From Klebsormidium nitens (lineage: Eukaryota > Streptophyta > Klebsormidiophyceae > Klebsormidiales > Klebsormidiaceae), in contig DF237833.1 of NCBI GenBank assembly GCA_000708835.1, positions 1 through 25,764 on the forward strand: 25,764 nucleotides of DNA, read 5' to 3'. The notes under the pieces were generated by a model. It made no database searches. It was not told where the DNA came from and saw only the letters and a list, made by a program, of their open reading frames with translations. This document shows, one piece after another, positions 9,601 to 20,800 of this stretch. Position 1 is the first letter of the stretch; the number at the start of each line of letters is the position of its first letter. Made by a program: the position numbers and the translations under genes.

Positions 9601-11946
9601 GCAAGCCCCGACACGTGTCCTTTCAAACGTCCAGGTTGTTGGTTTCTTTTGCTCCGGCCCAGGGTCGAACAACCTTGTCCAACTCACCCCATGTGTCGCG
9701 CAGTTTTGAGTACTGGGCATTCGACGTACTGTACATTCTGTGCGGACTGCTGGACGATCCGTACGTCCACGTGTCCGCCCTAGCCGTCGCGTGAGTTTCT
9801 ACTGCCTTACACCTCATTCCGTTACATCAGAGCCTGCTGCTTGAAACTGTACAGATTCTGGGAGTGACTGTTCAACCGGTGGGCGCATAGGAACACAAAT
9901 GCTGAAGAAAGGGAAGGATCGAATGAAATGCACGATCCACCATGTAAGCCTTAAGGCCGTACAGAACCTCTGTGATCAGGCGTCCCGCCTTAACGGAGTA
10001 TCTCCCACATCAGAAGTTTTTCGGCTCCCTCGAATTGGCCATTTTCAGAGGCCAAATTAGAGGCTTGTTAATTCTGCTTCATGAAAGTATTCCTTTCCTT
10101 TTGCAGCATGAACACGTTGTGGCTCCCGTCGATGACGTTCGTTGGTTTGGGTGCTGCTCTGTGGTAAGAAGGAAATTTTCTTCTTTAACCTGAATTCTCC
10201 TTTCACATTATCTCATTATCTCTGGTTGGACCTCAAGAGCTCTAGGTCGAGCTTTAGCTACTAAACCAGGCGCACGGGCGTAATTGACGATAAGCTTGGT
10301 GCAGATTCACCATATGCAATGCGCAGAACTCGGAGCTTCCCTATTTCGTGGCTGGGGAGTATGTTTATGATGGCGCGTAGCCCAATTGGAATGCTGCTAC
10401 AAGCCTTACGAGTACCTATCACCCGTGGAAAACCATTACTGTGGCTCCTCGAGACTGAGAGACTTATAAGCCTCCGGTGACACGAAAAGCAGCCATCATC
10501 CAAGTCGAGCAGGACCGCTTCTTCAACGACTCCTTTTTTGCGAGCACCTAGGCCATAACATCATTCCCAAGCAAGGTTTCCGCAGAGGCGCGATCATCTA
10601 AGCCGCGTTCCGCCTTCTCGTAGCACACGTGTCGCAAGCGAGCTGGGCTCCGGAAACACTGCCCGCGCGCGCGGCGCCACGCGCGTCGGCCTCAAGATTG
10701 GCGCTGCGCTCGGCGCGGTCACGTGCGCGCTGGTGATGGCGACCCACCGCTGGGTGCCGCTTATCTTCGTGGCCGCCGCCGACGGGCCCCTGCTGCGGCT
10801 GTCCTCGCGCCTCATTCTGCTCGTCGCAGCAGTCGCGCTCGCGGACGCCATCGCGCAGACTGCGGGAGGTGAGAGCGCGCACGCGCGCGCACCTGCTCAT
10901 CTGTGCGGATAGAGATGCGGACCGGCGAACATGAACACTTCAAGTCTGCTGATCCCAAGCAAAGTGCATGCATCATTGTAGTGCACCTCCGACGCATCAA
11001 CAGTGATATTCCGGAACCCCGTTAAAAAGTTTGTCGTGTTGTTTACAGATTCCTCTGCACCTCTTTATTTTGCGCATTCAGCCAGTGAATGAGCTTTATT
11101 TACTCTGCCGCAGGGGCTTAGCTTCCACGTTTTCGGGTTCCCATTTCCCTACCGGTGAAACAGAGTTCCCGCTTCTTGCAGGCGTTATTCGCGGATGCGG
11201 GAGGCAGTCATTGGGTGCGGTCAGCACCTTCTGTAGCTACTACCTGATCGGACTCCCTACGTCAGCAATTCTGGCCTTCCCACTCAACCTCGGTGTCTGG
11301 GTAATTGATCCATCTACTTACGAGGGCTTTGAGACGCGTGATTCTTTACATTAAAAAGTCATATGGACTATTCTGGCCACGTGTGTCCATACCCCTGTTC
11401 GGATGCTGGTCAACCACGTGTCGTGGACGTATACGCTAATCCAAATTCCGAAAGTGGCAAACCGGAACCCAAGTGGGAATGGCTCGGAATGCCACTTTGA
11501 TCTACCCAAAACTCAGCAGAAGGTCTAACGGAAACTGAACTGGTATCGAAGCGGCTCTTCATGGCTAATCCTGCAGGGCCTGGTTGGTGGCCAGCTCCTT
11601 GGCGTCTTGTGCCAGGCCGTATTCTTGGGGACGACTGTGGCGGTCACAAATTGGGAACGTCAGGTGCGTGCACCTGAGTTTTATTGTCAAGACGTGCTCT
11701 TCGCGCTGTCGCTTCGGAGAATTGAGGTTCTTGACATCGCTTGAGGCACCGTCAGGGTCGTCCACTGAGTGCAGTTGTGTTTTATCGAAGGAAACGGCAA
11801 AGCCGAGTGGAAGTGCACTGAAAGTACACTGTTCCCCCTTGTTCGTAGTCTTCTGGTGTGAGCAACTGAAGCGAAGGCTGAAAGCCCGCGACAGGACAAT
11901 CGAAACTCATGCTCAAGCTAGTTTTAAGGTGATCTTTTCGGGTTAA
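6653..11946 (+). CDS. MATE-family (DTX-type) multidrug/toxin efflux transporter, 9 exons
   Basis: The exons are 6653-7069, 7904-8244, 8969-9175, 9704-9790, 10107-10163, 10624-10868, 11182-11300, 11577-11663 and 11863-11946. All introns are GT-AG, and the joined frame gives about 547 aa, full length for the family. MATE proteins are 12-helix antiporters that use H+ or Na+ gradients to export organic cations, flavonoids, citrate or drugs, at the plasma membrane or tonoplast. The N-terminal 85 residues are hydrophilic. Helix 1 follows (AAP at 92-94, VGHLG at 113-117), then the FETLGGRAAGA motif (146-156, equivalent to the family ETLCGQAYGA), LFAHAW, SDGAALATSVSY, FEYWAFDVL, TRVASELGSGN (371-381) and GVIRGCGRQ. 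Junctions at split codons restore the expected W, W/C and G residues. The conserved Gln of the ETL.GQA motif is Arg here. The last exon rests on a weak acceptor (TGTGAG) and could differ. Substrate is unknown. Confidence 0.94.
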
Positions 11947-12934
11947 CGATCGGCCCGCTAGAAATGTCCAGGGCCTCACAATCGGGATGTCTCCTAAAAT
12001 TGTAGGCTATCAAGGCGTTGGATTCGGTATCAGAGATCGCCAACGGCGCCGTAGACGCCGTCCCGTGTTCATCGAGTGTGAGGGTATGTCGACGTGCCGC
12101 CGATGAGAGCAACGCGCCGGCGTCTTCCAACTCCTGATAAGTCTTGGGCGGCAAAACCCGTCGCCGAGTTGCTGAAAGGCCGGCTTGTATTTTGGGAAGC
12201 GCATGCATATGGCCTGACCTTGTGAAAGAAGGAGGGTCACATTTGCCACATGATCACGTCAAAGTAGGGTGTACCTATATATACAGTGAGCTCACATACG
12301 AGCTCCCAGGCGGTGCCTGCGAGACAGCCCACCAGATGGCGGAAGCCTCCATGCTATACTGCTGCTAATGTTCAGTTCTCTAGTCTTAGGCCGTCAGATT
12401 GTTAGCCGCCATCCAGCTCCCCTCTCCTGGAAAAGGTGAAAGCTCAAATTCAGAGCCATAGAGACAACAGCTGTCAATCGTCCAGATATGGTTACCCCTC
12501 CTTCGGAATCTCTTCTCGCGGCCGGATAGCTAGCTGTGCATATGTGACATGCCGCGGATCTGACCTGTGTATAATATACCAGTCATACGATTTATGGTCC
12601 GGACTACTTCAATAGTAAGTACATCAAGATTTCTATAGAAAATCTCTATAGAACTACAGTCACGTCATCACCTGGCATGATAATTTTCGGTTAAACTTTC
12701 CGCACCGTCACATTGCAGCTGGGATGACCGGGATGTCATGCTATGATGCGGCCGCACCGCGGACTCATTGAACAGAGCGTTAAAATCTCTTCTATCCAAA
12801 TCGCGGGCATGTGGTTTTCACTGTCCTCCGTCCATTTCGAGGACGCCGCTCGAGCTTATTTTATAATTGCTGACCTACGCCCATATGTCCTGCATCTAGA
12901 ACGCGACCAAATTTTATTTTTAGTCCAGACTCAC
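11947..12934. other. Intergenic, no gene recognised
   Basis: This holds the MATE 3' flank and the following spacer. A 94-codon minus-strand frame (12208-11924) overlaps the end of the MATE gene, but I find no family resemblance or splice context for it. There are short palindromes (TTTCTATAGAAA near 12630, TATATATA near 12276). Nothing else can be supported. Confidence 0.45.
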
Positions 12935-13360
12935 CGAGAAGTCGATGTAGTTCGAGTCTGACGGGACCACCCCACTGAGGCAGTACGTGGCGTTCTCAGA
13001 AATCCAGTCTTTAAGGCCTTCCTATTCCAGTCAAACTTCTTTGGCCGCCGCGGCCATGCCGTACAGTTTTAGGCCGGCGGACGTCAGCTTCCCGGCCGGA
13101 TAGAAAATCTCCCTGGTGCCGAGAATGTCCTTACGAAGATTCCCGCAAAATGCAAAAGCCGGCGCCCGGTCATCCTATATCCCGTTAATTTCTTACCTAT
13201 ATCAGCCGGAGTATAGCTAATTGATCGTCCCCCTTCGATCTGCAGAATTCAAACGGTTCCAGGATACCGCCGGCGGCCCCAGCTCTCCCTCATAGTGCAC
13301 GCACGTAATGAGCGGCTTGCTCAAATAATCCATAAGAATATTGGCGGCCAGCGCGCGCAT
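12935..13360 (-). pseudogene. Decayed coding segment of unknown family
   Basis: Reading 13360 down to 12935 on the minus strand gives 142 codons in one unbroken frame. The composition is protein-like, but there are six in-frame stops, in two clusters near 13170-13220 and 13015-13030. Recognisable stretches begin MRALAANILMDYLSKP, continue with KDILGTREIFYPAGK, and end with NATYCLSGVVPSDSNY. The last codon is followed by a good donor-like GTGAGT at 12934. I do not recognise the family. The stop clusters are too closely spaced to be removed as normal introns, so a pseudogene or transposon relic is more likely than a live gene. A competing 73-codon open frame (13511-13290) overlaps its start, so even the coding nature is uncertain. 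Confidence 0.35.
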
Positions 13361-13606
13361 CCGCCCACCCCGCCTGGCCGGGCCCAAGCGGGCCTCGGGC
13401 TAGCCAAACAGTCAACAAACATGCACGCGCCAAACATGGTGCCCAACAAATATAGATACTTATCGATCCGACATTCCCTCGGTATCCAGAGTGCAAGGCA
13501 ATCATGACCAAGTCATACTGTATCGTTGCGCTACGTACGGCCTTGACTCACTGACTGTGCCTTCTGCCTTGCAGTGCATCGTCTTCTAGCTATGCACGGC
13601 AAGGTG
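13361..13606. other. Intergenic spacer
   Basis: No gene is recognised. GC-rich patches alternate with AT-rich ones. In a second minus frame, a hydrophobic stretch (KYLYLLGTMFGACMFVDC, about 13470-13417) could be an upstream, frame-shifted part of the decayed coding segment. This is speculative. Confidence 0.35.
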
Positions 13607-13803
13607 AGGTCATTTTGAAGCTGACCCCCTATGTTCACTTCAGAGGGTGGGGGGTTGGGTGTTTGCCACGACATGGGCAGCGGGAGGGGGAGGCGGGCTC
13701 CGCTTATCCTGAGCTGCAGGCTGGCCGGAGGAGGGGGGGGCTTGGCCGTTTAGGTCCCGAGGGGCTCTGGACTGAACATAGGGGGTTCACTTTCAAATGA
13801 CCT
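13607..13803. mobile_element. Foldback/MITE-like element, 197 bp, with 39-bp imperfect inverted ends
   Basis: The left arm 13607-13645 and the reverse complement of the right arm 13765-13803 match at 32 of 39 positions. They include a perfect 14-bp core, ACCCCCTATGTTCA minus its first base on the divergent side, and identical outer ends AGGTCATTT. The interior is G-rich on the plus strand and has no protein resemblance. No target-site duplication is clear. The element lies about 280 bp beyond the stop of the DUF2232 gene, so it may fall in that gene's 3' UTR, where it would form a strong RNA hairpin. Confidence 0.65.
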
Positions 13804-14082
13804 TACCCTAGCCATTGATGGTGACAACGCGCAGCTCGAGCATGCCAGCAAAATGGTCCTACCCAGAAGTCTCGGGCAAGAGGGTACACTCTGCTATAAG
13901 CGATGGAAACTTTTCGATGCCCCGTCCAATCTATCCAATCCTCGTGCAGTGAGTGAGCTTCTCTTGACCCGGGTACCTTGCCTCCCCAACCCGGACCAAC
14001 CAGAGCGTCTTGCCATCGCTATGTACAAGACGCTTGTCAGGTCACCTTGCTCCATATCGGAAGGCCGTTGTCGGCTTGGAGC

Positions 14083-16992
14083 TCATCGCTTATTCGCAGG
14101 CCCTCCCCCCGCTTTGACCACCCAGGCGGGGGCGGCGGGGGCCACTTGTAGGCCGAGGCGCTTAAGCAGGATGGTGTACAGGATGTGGAGCAGAAACACG
14201 TAGCTGGCGCTGTTGAACAGCAGCTGCACCACAGCGCACCGCATGCAGTCATGCAGCAGCACGGGCAGGCACGAGCGCGGGGCCAAGAGAGGGGAAAGGC
14301 AATGCGAGGGTAGCCACCAAGCTCAAAACGCAAAAGCATCTTTAGGCCGACTCAGGTTGTGACAACTCGTGACGCTCTAGGTCGGCAGGAACACCAGATT
14401 GTTCTGCTTGACTGCACATAAAGTGCTGACGACATTGAAAGGAGTGTTCAGCAGACGGCTCTCCGTCACTGTGACTCCGCATTTAGACACAGGCGGGCTG
14501 CCGCTGAATCCGGCCTCTTTCCTCATCGCTGCGTCTCACAATAGGTCGAGCGCTGTCCACACAAACTATATCCAACTAGAAGCGAGTACGCTGATGTGTG
14601 CAAGGAGTCGGGTATGCTTACTGCTGCGGAGGCGATGCCGCAGACGGTGGGCATGCTGGGCCCGGAGGGGAGGCCCACCGTGTGGAACATGGCCGTCAGG
14701 CTGGCGTGGAATTGGGTCAGGATCTGCACGCACGCGGCCAGGCTGTCAATCTGGGGAGGTTAGCCCAATGGAAACTTGCGTATGTGAGCCGCTAGAACGA
14801 CAAAATGGACACAGGGAGGACGATTCCAACCTATTAAGACAGCATAGCCTCGCAAACGAGTCTTTTTTCTACAGAAAGGAGACGCTCTGTCGTCCTAGTA
14901 CCTGCGCTGATATTCTTTCCTGATGGGGTAGCAATTCCAGTAATCATTAGAGACTCAAACCTTTCGAGGAGACCTCCGGGAGTAGAAAACTGGAGTTCGA
15001 TGTGAATTGAAACGGCAAGAGGTCAAAGGAGGTCAGGGCCAGCCAGGGGCTCTGGGCTTGGCAAGCCACAGGCAACCAGGCAAGGGGAGGGAACAGGGGG
15101 GTTGGCAGTGGGAATGCACCACCTTTTATCAACAATCCTTTGATGAAGGAAGTGAAAGACGTGTCGTTGGTGGCGGTGTGTCTCACCAGGCGGGGGATGT
15201 TTTCCCGGAGGAGCCAGGAGGAGACCGCGAGGGAGGCCAGCAGGCTGGCCACGCGCACCAGCGCCAGCAGCAGCACCGACGGCAACCACCGCACACGCAG
15301 CCTGCATGAGGGGGGGGGGCGTGGGAGTTACTGGGGAGGCATCAAGGGGGCCAGGGCGGGTTCACAAAGAAGCGGAGAGAAGTCACCAACGCCCCCTTAG
15401 AAAACCTCGAAGATGAGGGAAGGACTTGAGCCAGCACAGGAAATCAGACATAAACAAATCTTGGGCCAGGAGCACGTTTACAAAAGGACACGCGACTTCG
15501 CCAGCCGTGCAATCATGGGACGTAAAGCCCAGCCAGCGCTGTTCCCATGTTGACAGGGTGACATCACACGCGGGGCCGTGGCACGCACCTCCAGCCGGCG
15601 CCCATCGCCAGGCCCAGCGAGCCATACGACACCTGTAGCAACGCACACAGAGGCAGTCAAGAAAGCAGGCACAGGAGCAGACGAGCTATCTAGGAGCGGA
15701 GACCGTTGTGTGGTGAATACTGCTTAGCTTGTACACAGATTGTCAAGGCGATTGTGACCTTCACTGGACACAAGCCCTAGAATCTTCAGCTAAGAGCAGA
15801 GTGGTTTGCGAGTGGCGCTGGTTGCCTGTTGTGCGGCTCACCACATAGAGGACGGCGCGCAGAGGGCCCGTCAGGACAAACAGCAGCAGAGTGGTCGCCA
15901 CCTGCGGGCACACCCTATGGGCATCAGCTAGGGGGGGGGGGACAAGGCGCCAGGATGCCCACGGTAAGCGCACCCGACACATGCTCAGCCATGGGGGGCT
16001 GTGCTGATCACCTGTCCCTGGGATAGGCATGGTCAGTCCCTATGGCTCCCAGAGAACTATTAGAGGCATAGCTGAAATTGCTTGCAGTGGCGCACCAGGG
16101 TCTTGACGGCTGCGCGCACGTTGCCGCGGATGGCTGCCACCACCAGAGGCAGCGGGAAGAAGGTCGCAAAGTAGCCCTGCGTGGCACGGCGGCGGAGCAC
16201 TGGGTGAGCCAGAGAGGGGGCGAATCTGCCCAGATCGAGCAGTCAGGAGGAACACAAGTAGTGTAAAGCAGAGCATACGTCTCCAGCCGGAGGGACCGCA
16301 CCACAGCGCCCTGCTGGAAGTGGTAGGAACAGACACTGCTCCCGCGGGCCGCACTGCACCCATACCTCGAGGCGCAGCAGGGTGGAGAGAGCGTAGGCCA
16401 GCCCTGTGGTGGCTGCCAGCATGGCCACCTCGACCAGCTCCCGCGTGTCGCGCAGCGTGGCGCCATCCCCCCCCAGCGCACCTGTGCTCAAATCTGCCCG
16501 CCCACTCGTGCTGGCCACCGCCTCACTTTCAGTGCTGCCCGGGCGCTCGTCGTCTGCGGATATGGCTTCGGCTCTAACGGAACGGAGCGGCCGTGACCGA
16601 AAACGCCCTTTCTGACTTCCACGCCTTGAGATTGGGCCGTCTCGGTCTGAAAACCACATGTGCGACCTATTTAGGGTGGTGCTATCATCGAATTTCCGCA
16701 AGAGCCCCCATCGAAGATGTCTCAGCTCCTCCTGCCCCGAGCAACTGCATTCGGCACTGCCTCCGCCCAATGTGGTGCTAGCGCCAGGCAGGGTGCAAGC
16801 TGGCGGGCGCGACGACCGCACTGGGAACCGCCCTGACGTGAGCCGGCATCCGAACCAAACATCTTGGTCCAGGCGGCTTTGTTTGGAAGCCACGAAGACA
16901 TCCATTGCATCACCATGACTGGGGAGGCCATGCGCGGCGGTGTGCGGTGGGGCGCAGGGCACCTGATAGCTCCCGGCCAGCCTCGTAGCCAT
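14083..16992 (-). CDS. Plastid-type DUF2232 (YybS-like) multi-pass membrane protein, 7 exons
   Basis: The exons, read on the minus strand, are 16992-16366, 16176-16096, 15901-15842, 15632-15589, 15301-15187, 14750-14622 and 14223-14083. Introns are GT-AG, short (189-436 bp) and mostly phase 0, giving about 398 aa. The first about 185 residues are hydrophilic, Arg/Ser-rich and poorly conserved, as expected of a chloroplast transit peptide plus linker. The membrane domain then runs ELVEVAMLAATTGLAYALS, FATFFPLPLVVAAIRGN, TLLLFVLTGPLRAVLYV, YGSLGLAMGAGWRLR, then VLLLALVRVASLLAS ending in LLRENIPRL, and finally FLLHILYTILLKRLGL. This order (FFPLP, then LTGP, then the G-L-AMG-WR motif, then LLHxxYxxLLxRLG) matches the DUF2232/YybS-like family of cyanobacteria and plant plastids. 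The function of that family is not established; it may concern membrane biogenesis or transport. The start codon at 16992 is the first in frame. The gene is divergent from the coiled-coil gene and convergent with the MATE gene. Confidence 0.78.
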
Positions 16993-17887
16993 GCTGGGAG
17001 GGATGCTCAGCAGAACTTGCTACAGAACCTGCTCAGCTCAATCCGCTGAAGACTGCAGTGGTCCAGCTTCACCATCGAATCTGCAGCCTCTTGAAGTCGA
17101 GAACAGTATTACGGTAGTAACACTACCTACCGTAATGCTATCTGGTAAGCTGCGCGGCGCAGCTGGCAGCCATCCCATATGCATGTGTCTAGCTCCCACT
17201 GAGCATGTTGCCGCATCGACGGCTGATGCCCTTTACAAACTCTACTGGACGGTTTCGATTGTTCTGACCGGGGCCCCGGCCTGCTTGTAGACAACGGGCA
17301 TTCGGCGTGTTCGAAAGTCAAATTCAATCAGCCCGCGCACCCTCCCGAGTCCTGAGTCCTGTTTTGATGAGGCCCTCTCCTCTGCTGAGGCTCGGCCTTG
17401 CACTGGCAAAGTGCGGCCATGCGCCTGCCTCGCCCGCCTTCCAAGTTGCAACAATCATGACAGGGCGGACTGCACGAGGTCGAGACCTGGCCTCTGAGAC
17501 TGGGAAAGACTGCAATCGAAGGAAGGCGGAAAGAGGGTCCTGGGAGGAGACCTCAGTGCGAGCAATGGGGGTGGAATGAAGCGGCATGCCCGTGAAGGCT
17601 TCCGACTAGCACGGCCAGGCGTATGGACGTCCTGCTCGCTCAACGTGTATAAGATTGCTGCAGCTTTGAACCAAGTGATCCTCGGGTCAATTTGACGGCG
17701 AAGCGGACATCTGTATCAGAAGGGTATATCTCCTCATGTGGCTCATTAGCAAGGGCAGACTGAACGGACCTTCATTGAGCCAACCTGGCGGTTGATCTTC
17801 CTTGCAGAGTGCTCAATCTCCCCTTGGCCTTCTCTTCCGTACTCAAGTCACCATGCAGTCAGGCCACCTCTGCTGTCGTCCCTGACC
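16993..17887. promoter_or_regulatory. Divergent intergenic region, putative bidirectional promoter
   Basis: These 895 bp separate the start codons of the minus-strand DUF2232 gene and the plus-strand coiled-coil gene, so they must hold both promoters and 5' UTRs. A TATAAG element lies at 17648-17653, about 240 bp before the coiled-coil start codon. The inverted repeat ATTACGGTA..TACCGTAAT at 17108-17136 lies about 120 bp upstream of the DUF2232 start codon. No independent gene is seen; the open frames are antisense noise in GC-rich sequence. Confidence 0.5.
17108..17136. repeat. 29-bp inverted repeat upstream of the DUF2232 gene
   Basis: Nine-base perfect arms ATTACGGTA and TACCGTAAT flank an 11-base centre; allowing one mismatch extends the arms to 12. 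It lies in the divergent promoter region, so a dimeric protein-binding site or a simple foldback are both possible. Confidence 0.7.
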
Positions 17888-20800
17888 ATGTTCACCGCTT
17901 TCACCACCCGCCGGCTGTCGCTTGCCTCGCATGAGGAGGCGCGGCCTACGCCCGCTCGGCCGTGCCTGCCTGCCACCTCAGCAGCGCACAGCGCAAGGAA
18001 ACCCCCTCTAGGCAAGGCGAGCAGGGGGGAGCGCTGCGAGCATGGGGCTGCGCAGGGGCCGGGCACGCTCATGGAGCAGATGGCCGACCTGCGCCTGCTG
18101 ACGCCTGGCAAGGGTGCTGCCTGTGCCGATGAGTGGAACCGCAACAGCCTGCGTTTTGGGCAGGAAATGCTGGGGACATTGGAGCAGCAGGGGCAGGGCG
18201 CGCTCAGGAAGAGGCGGCGCTCCTTGGGGGGACGCCTGCAGAACAGCATGACAGGTTTTGATGAGCCGGAAGACATGTTTGGTGACTTGGGGTGTGGTCA
18301 GCCAGTAGAAGCTGGCTGGGGAAAGCAGGATGCCGGGCTGCCCCCCCTCCACGGCTTCTTCGGCCAGGACAGCGTGAGGAGAAGCGCCAATCAGAACCCC
18401 TTTGCAACACCTAGGAAAGTGAAGAAACCCACAGCCCGGAGGCAATCCAAACCCCCTGGAAGCCAGCCTCAGACAGTGTCCAGCGGACCTGCGCAGTTGA
18501 CTCTTGGGGGGGGGCTTGCAGGAGATGTAGGTGCTGTGGACATAGGGGGCCTGGGAAAAGTGCTGGGGCCGGAGGAGAGGGTGGCCTGGCACACCTTTGC
18601 ACCGCTGCAGGTACGTAGTGCCTCTTAGTAGACATGTGGACGCATGGCTGGCGCTGCTACCTAATCCGGTTGTCTGCCAGGCCGGTCAATTCCTCAAAGT
18701 CTCTAAGCTTGTGTCTGCTGGGTTGTACCATGATTGCAAACTACCTGCAAGCAGCTTGGCGCCAATGCACACGCCCAAATAGACTGCATCTCTGGTTCAT
18801 AGGCTCAAGTCTCGGGTTCGAAGCAGGACCACCACGGCTTCCCCTCCACTGCCCCTTCTGTGACCATTTTGGGACTTCTCTCCTTCTGCAGCGCGTACTC
18901 ATTGTGGCTGTGGCGGCGGCAGCAGCGGCCAACTTGCAGCGCGCAGATGGCCGCGAGAAGGGCCGCCTCAAGCGGGCCGTGCAGGCCAGGGTGAGACACT
19001 TCTGCAACCGGCGGGTTACTAAGCTTTCCATGTAAGACCACGCTGCATGCTGCTTTCGTGCTGCCAGGACAGGCGCGTTCAACTACCATCCCATTTGCCT
19101 CAACAGAAGTCAGCTGCAGCTCACACTGCCATGTGAGCTTGCTCCATTGACACTGCGCTTGTGTGGCCTATGGCAGGACCATGCGCTGGCGCTGCTGCGC
19201 CGCCAGATGGGGGAGGCCCTGGCGCGCAAGATGGCACCACTCACTGAGCAGGCCGGGACGCAGACGTCCCCTCCGGCTGGCCCTGCTGCCCCCCCCACCC
19301 CAGCTGCACCAGTGCCGCAGGTAAGGAGCAACTGGTCCAGAACAGCAGGGCTGATTCAAGAACACCCTGCATCATTTGCCCGGGCTCATCCCCTGAGAGC
19401 AGCACTTTTGGCTCATGGGTTTCCTATGTTCAACCAGATCGTTCAGGAGAATGTTTGGTACTCCTCCTAGTGTCGCTTAGAGCGACATTTCGCGGAAGAG
19501 ATTCCTCAGTACTGCGCACCCTGCTCGTTTCACCTGTTTGCCAATCACTCTCAAACGGCCTCTTTGATTTGTTCAGGCGGCGTCTCCCAAGCCCCCTCCC
19601 CCCGCAAGCCCCCCCCAGCTGAGCCTGGGCAGCATTTCGTGCGCCACCTTCTCCCCCAGCCCGCCCCTCCCCTTCCGCTGCGCATCCCCGGCACCCCTCC
19701 TCCAGCCCGCCGTCGCCCCCCCAGCCGAAACTGCCCCGCCTGCCTGCACCGTGTCCGCAGCAGACGCGCGGTGCATGCGCGACTTGGCCCGGACACTGGC
19801 GGGGCCCACCAATTTGTCTGCATCCTTTGAGTCAGTGGTAGCGCATGCGGTCCTCTCGGGCGGCAAGGCGCTCAGAGAGTCAGTGGAGTCCGTCACGGGG
19901 GCGAGGCAGCGAGGGGCGGGGCGGCTGTTCCAGGAGGGAGCGGCAGCAAGCCCGGGCAGAGACGCGAGGGTGAGTAGGCAGGAGCAGGGGGCCCTCTCCT
20001 CGATGCTCCCCTCTTGAATTCTCCAAAGTAGAGCGTCCAGTGCATCGTCATTCTTGCCGCACTTTTGGCTATTTTTGGCCAAGCCGAAACTTGATAGCCC
20101 TGCCCCGAGCTGACTAGGCGAGTGCTTCTGCTGGTATGCCCGATTTGTAGGCGCTTCCAAGCCTGTCCTCTAGAAATCACCTTTTTGTATGCAGGCCAGC
20201 GCTGCTTTCCCGGCAGGGGGCCTCTCTGCGGTGGACCCCAACCTGGTGCACCTGCGCGCCTCGTTTGACTCCGACTGCGGCAATCAAGCAGACATGGCGG
20301 CCAGGTGCGCCGCCGCCATCGCACGAGCCAAGGTCAGCCCCTACGAACGCAGCACTCAATCTCTTGCTGTTCCTATAATTCCACTGTACGAGTTACTAAC
20401 AAGTCTCAACCAGCAGTTCAGAGCTTCCTTCTCCTTTGCTAAGGCACACCACCATCTTCCGGAGGAGGTGTCGTTTTCATACCGTCCGCCTCGAGGGCAG
20501 CTCACGTATAATTTGCATGGGTCTTGTCGGTTTCCCCTGCCGTGTTGTACTTGGGCCAACTTCATGCGGCGTGTGTATGACGCAGGATGCGGCGTTGGCG
20601 GTCTTGACCCGGGAGGCGGCCGCGGTGCTGGCCGCTCTCGTGGTGGTCGTCAGGAAGGTGAGCCGCCGCCTGTCCTCGCTGCAGGCCGCCTCTGAATGAC
20701 CCTGTGCCACAGCAACACACTCTTTGCATATCCGGACAGTTCTTAGATCAACCCGTTGGGCGTTCTTGGCCGAGCCACGTGGAACGAACGTGCGCAGATG

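Noticed and set aside
11924-12208. 94-codon minus-strand frame overlapping the end of the MATE gene
   Set aside because: It overlaps the MATE last exon, shows no recognised family and has no supporting exon or promoter. It is kept only as a remark.
12935-13360. Reading the broken segment as a live gene with introns removing the stops
   Set aside because: Two stops lie only a few codons apart inside an otherwise continuous stretch, and an intron of 15-28 bp would be needed to remove them, which is too short.
18815-18840. Possible tRNA T-arm (GGGTTCGAA) in intron 1 of the coiled-coil gene
   Set aside because: The flanking bases do not form the T-stem, and no acceptor or anticodon arm can be drawn around it.
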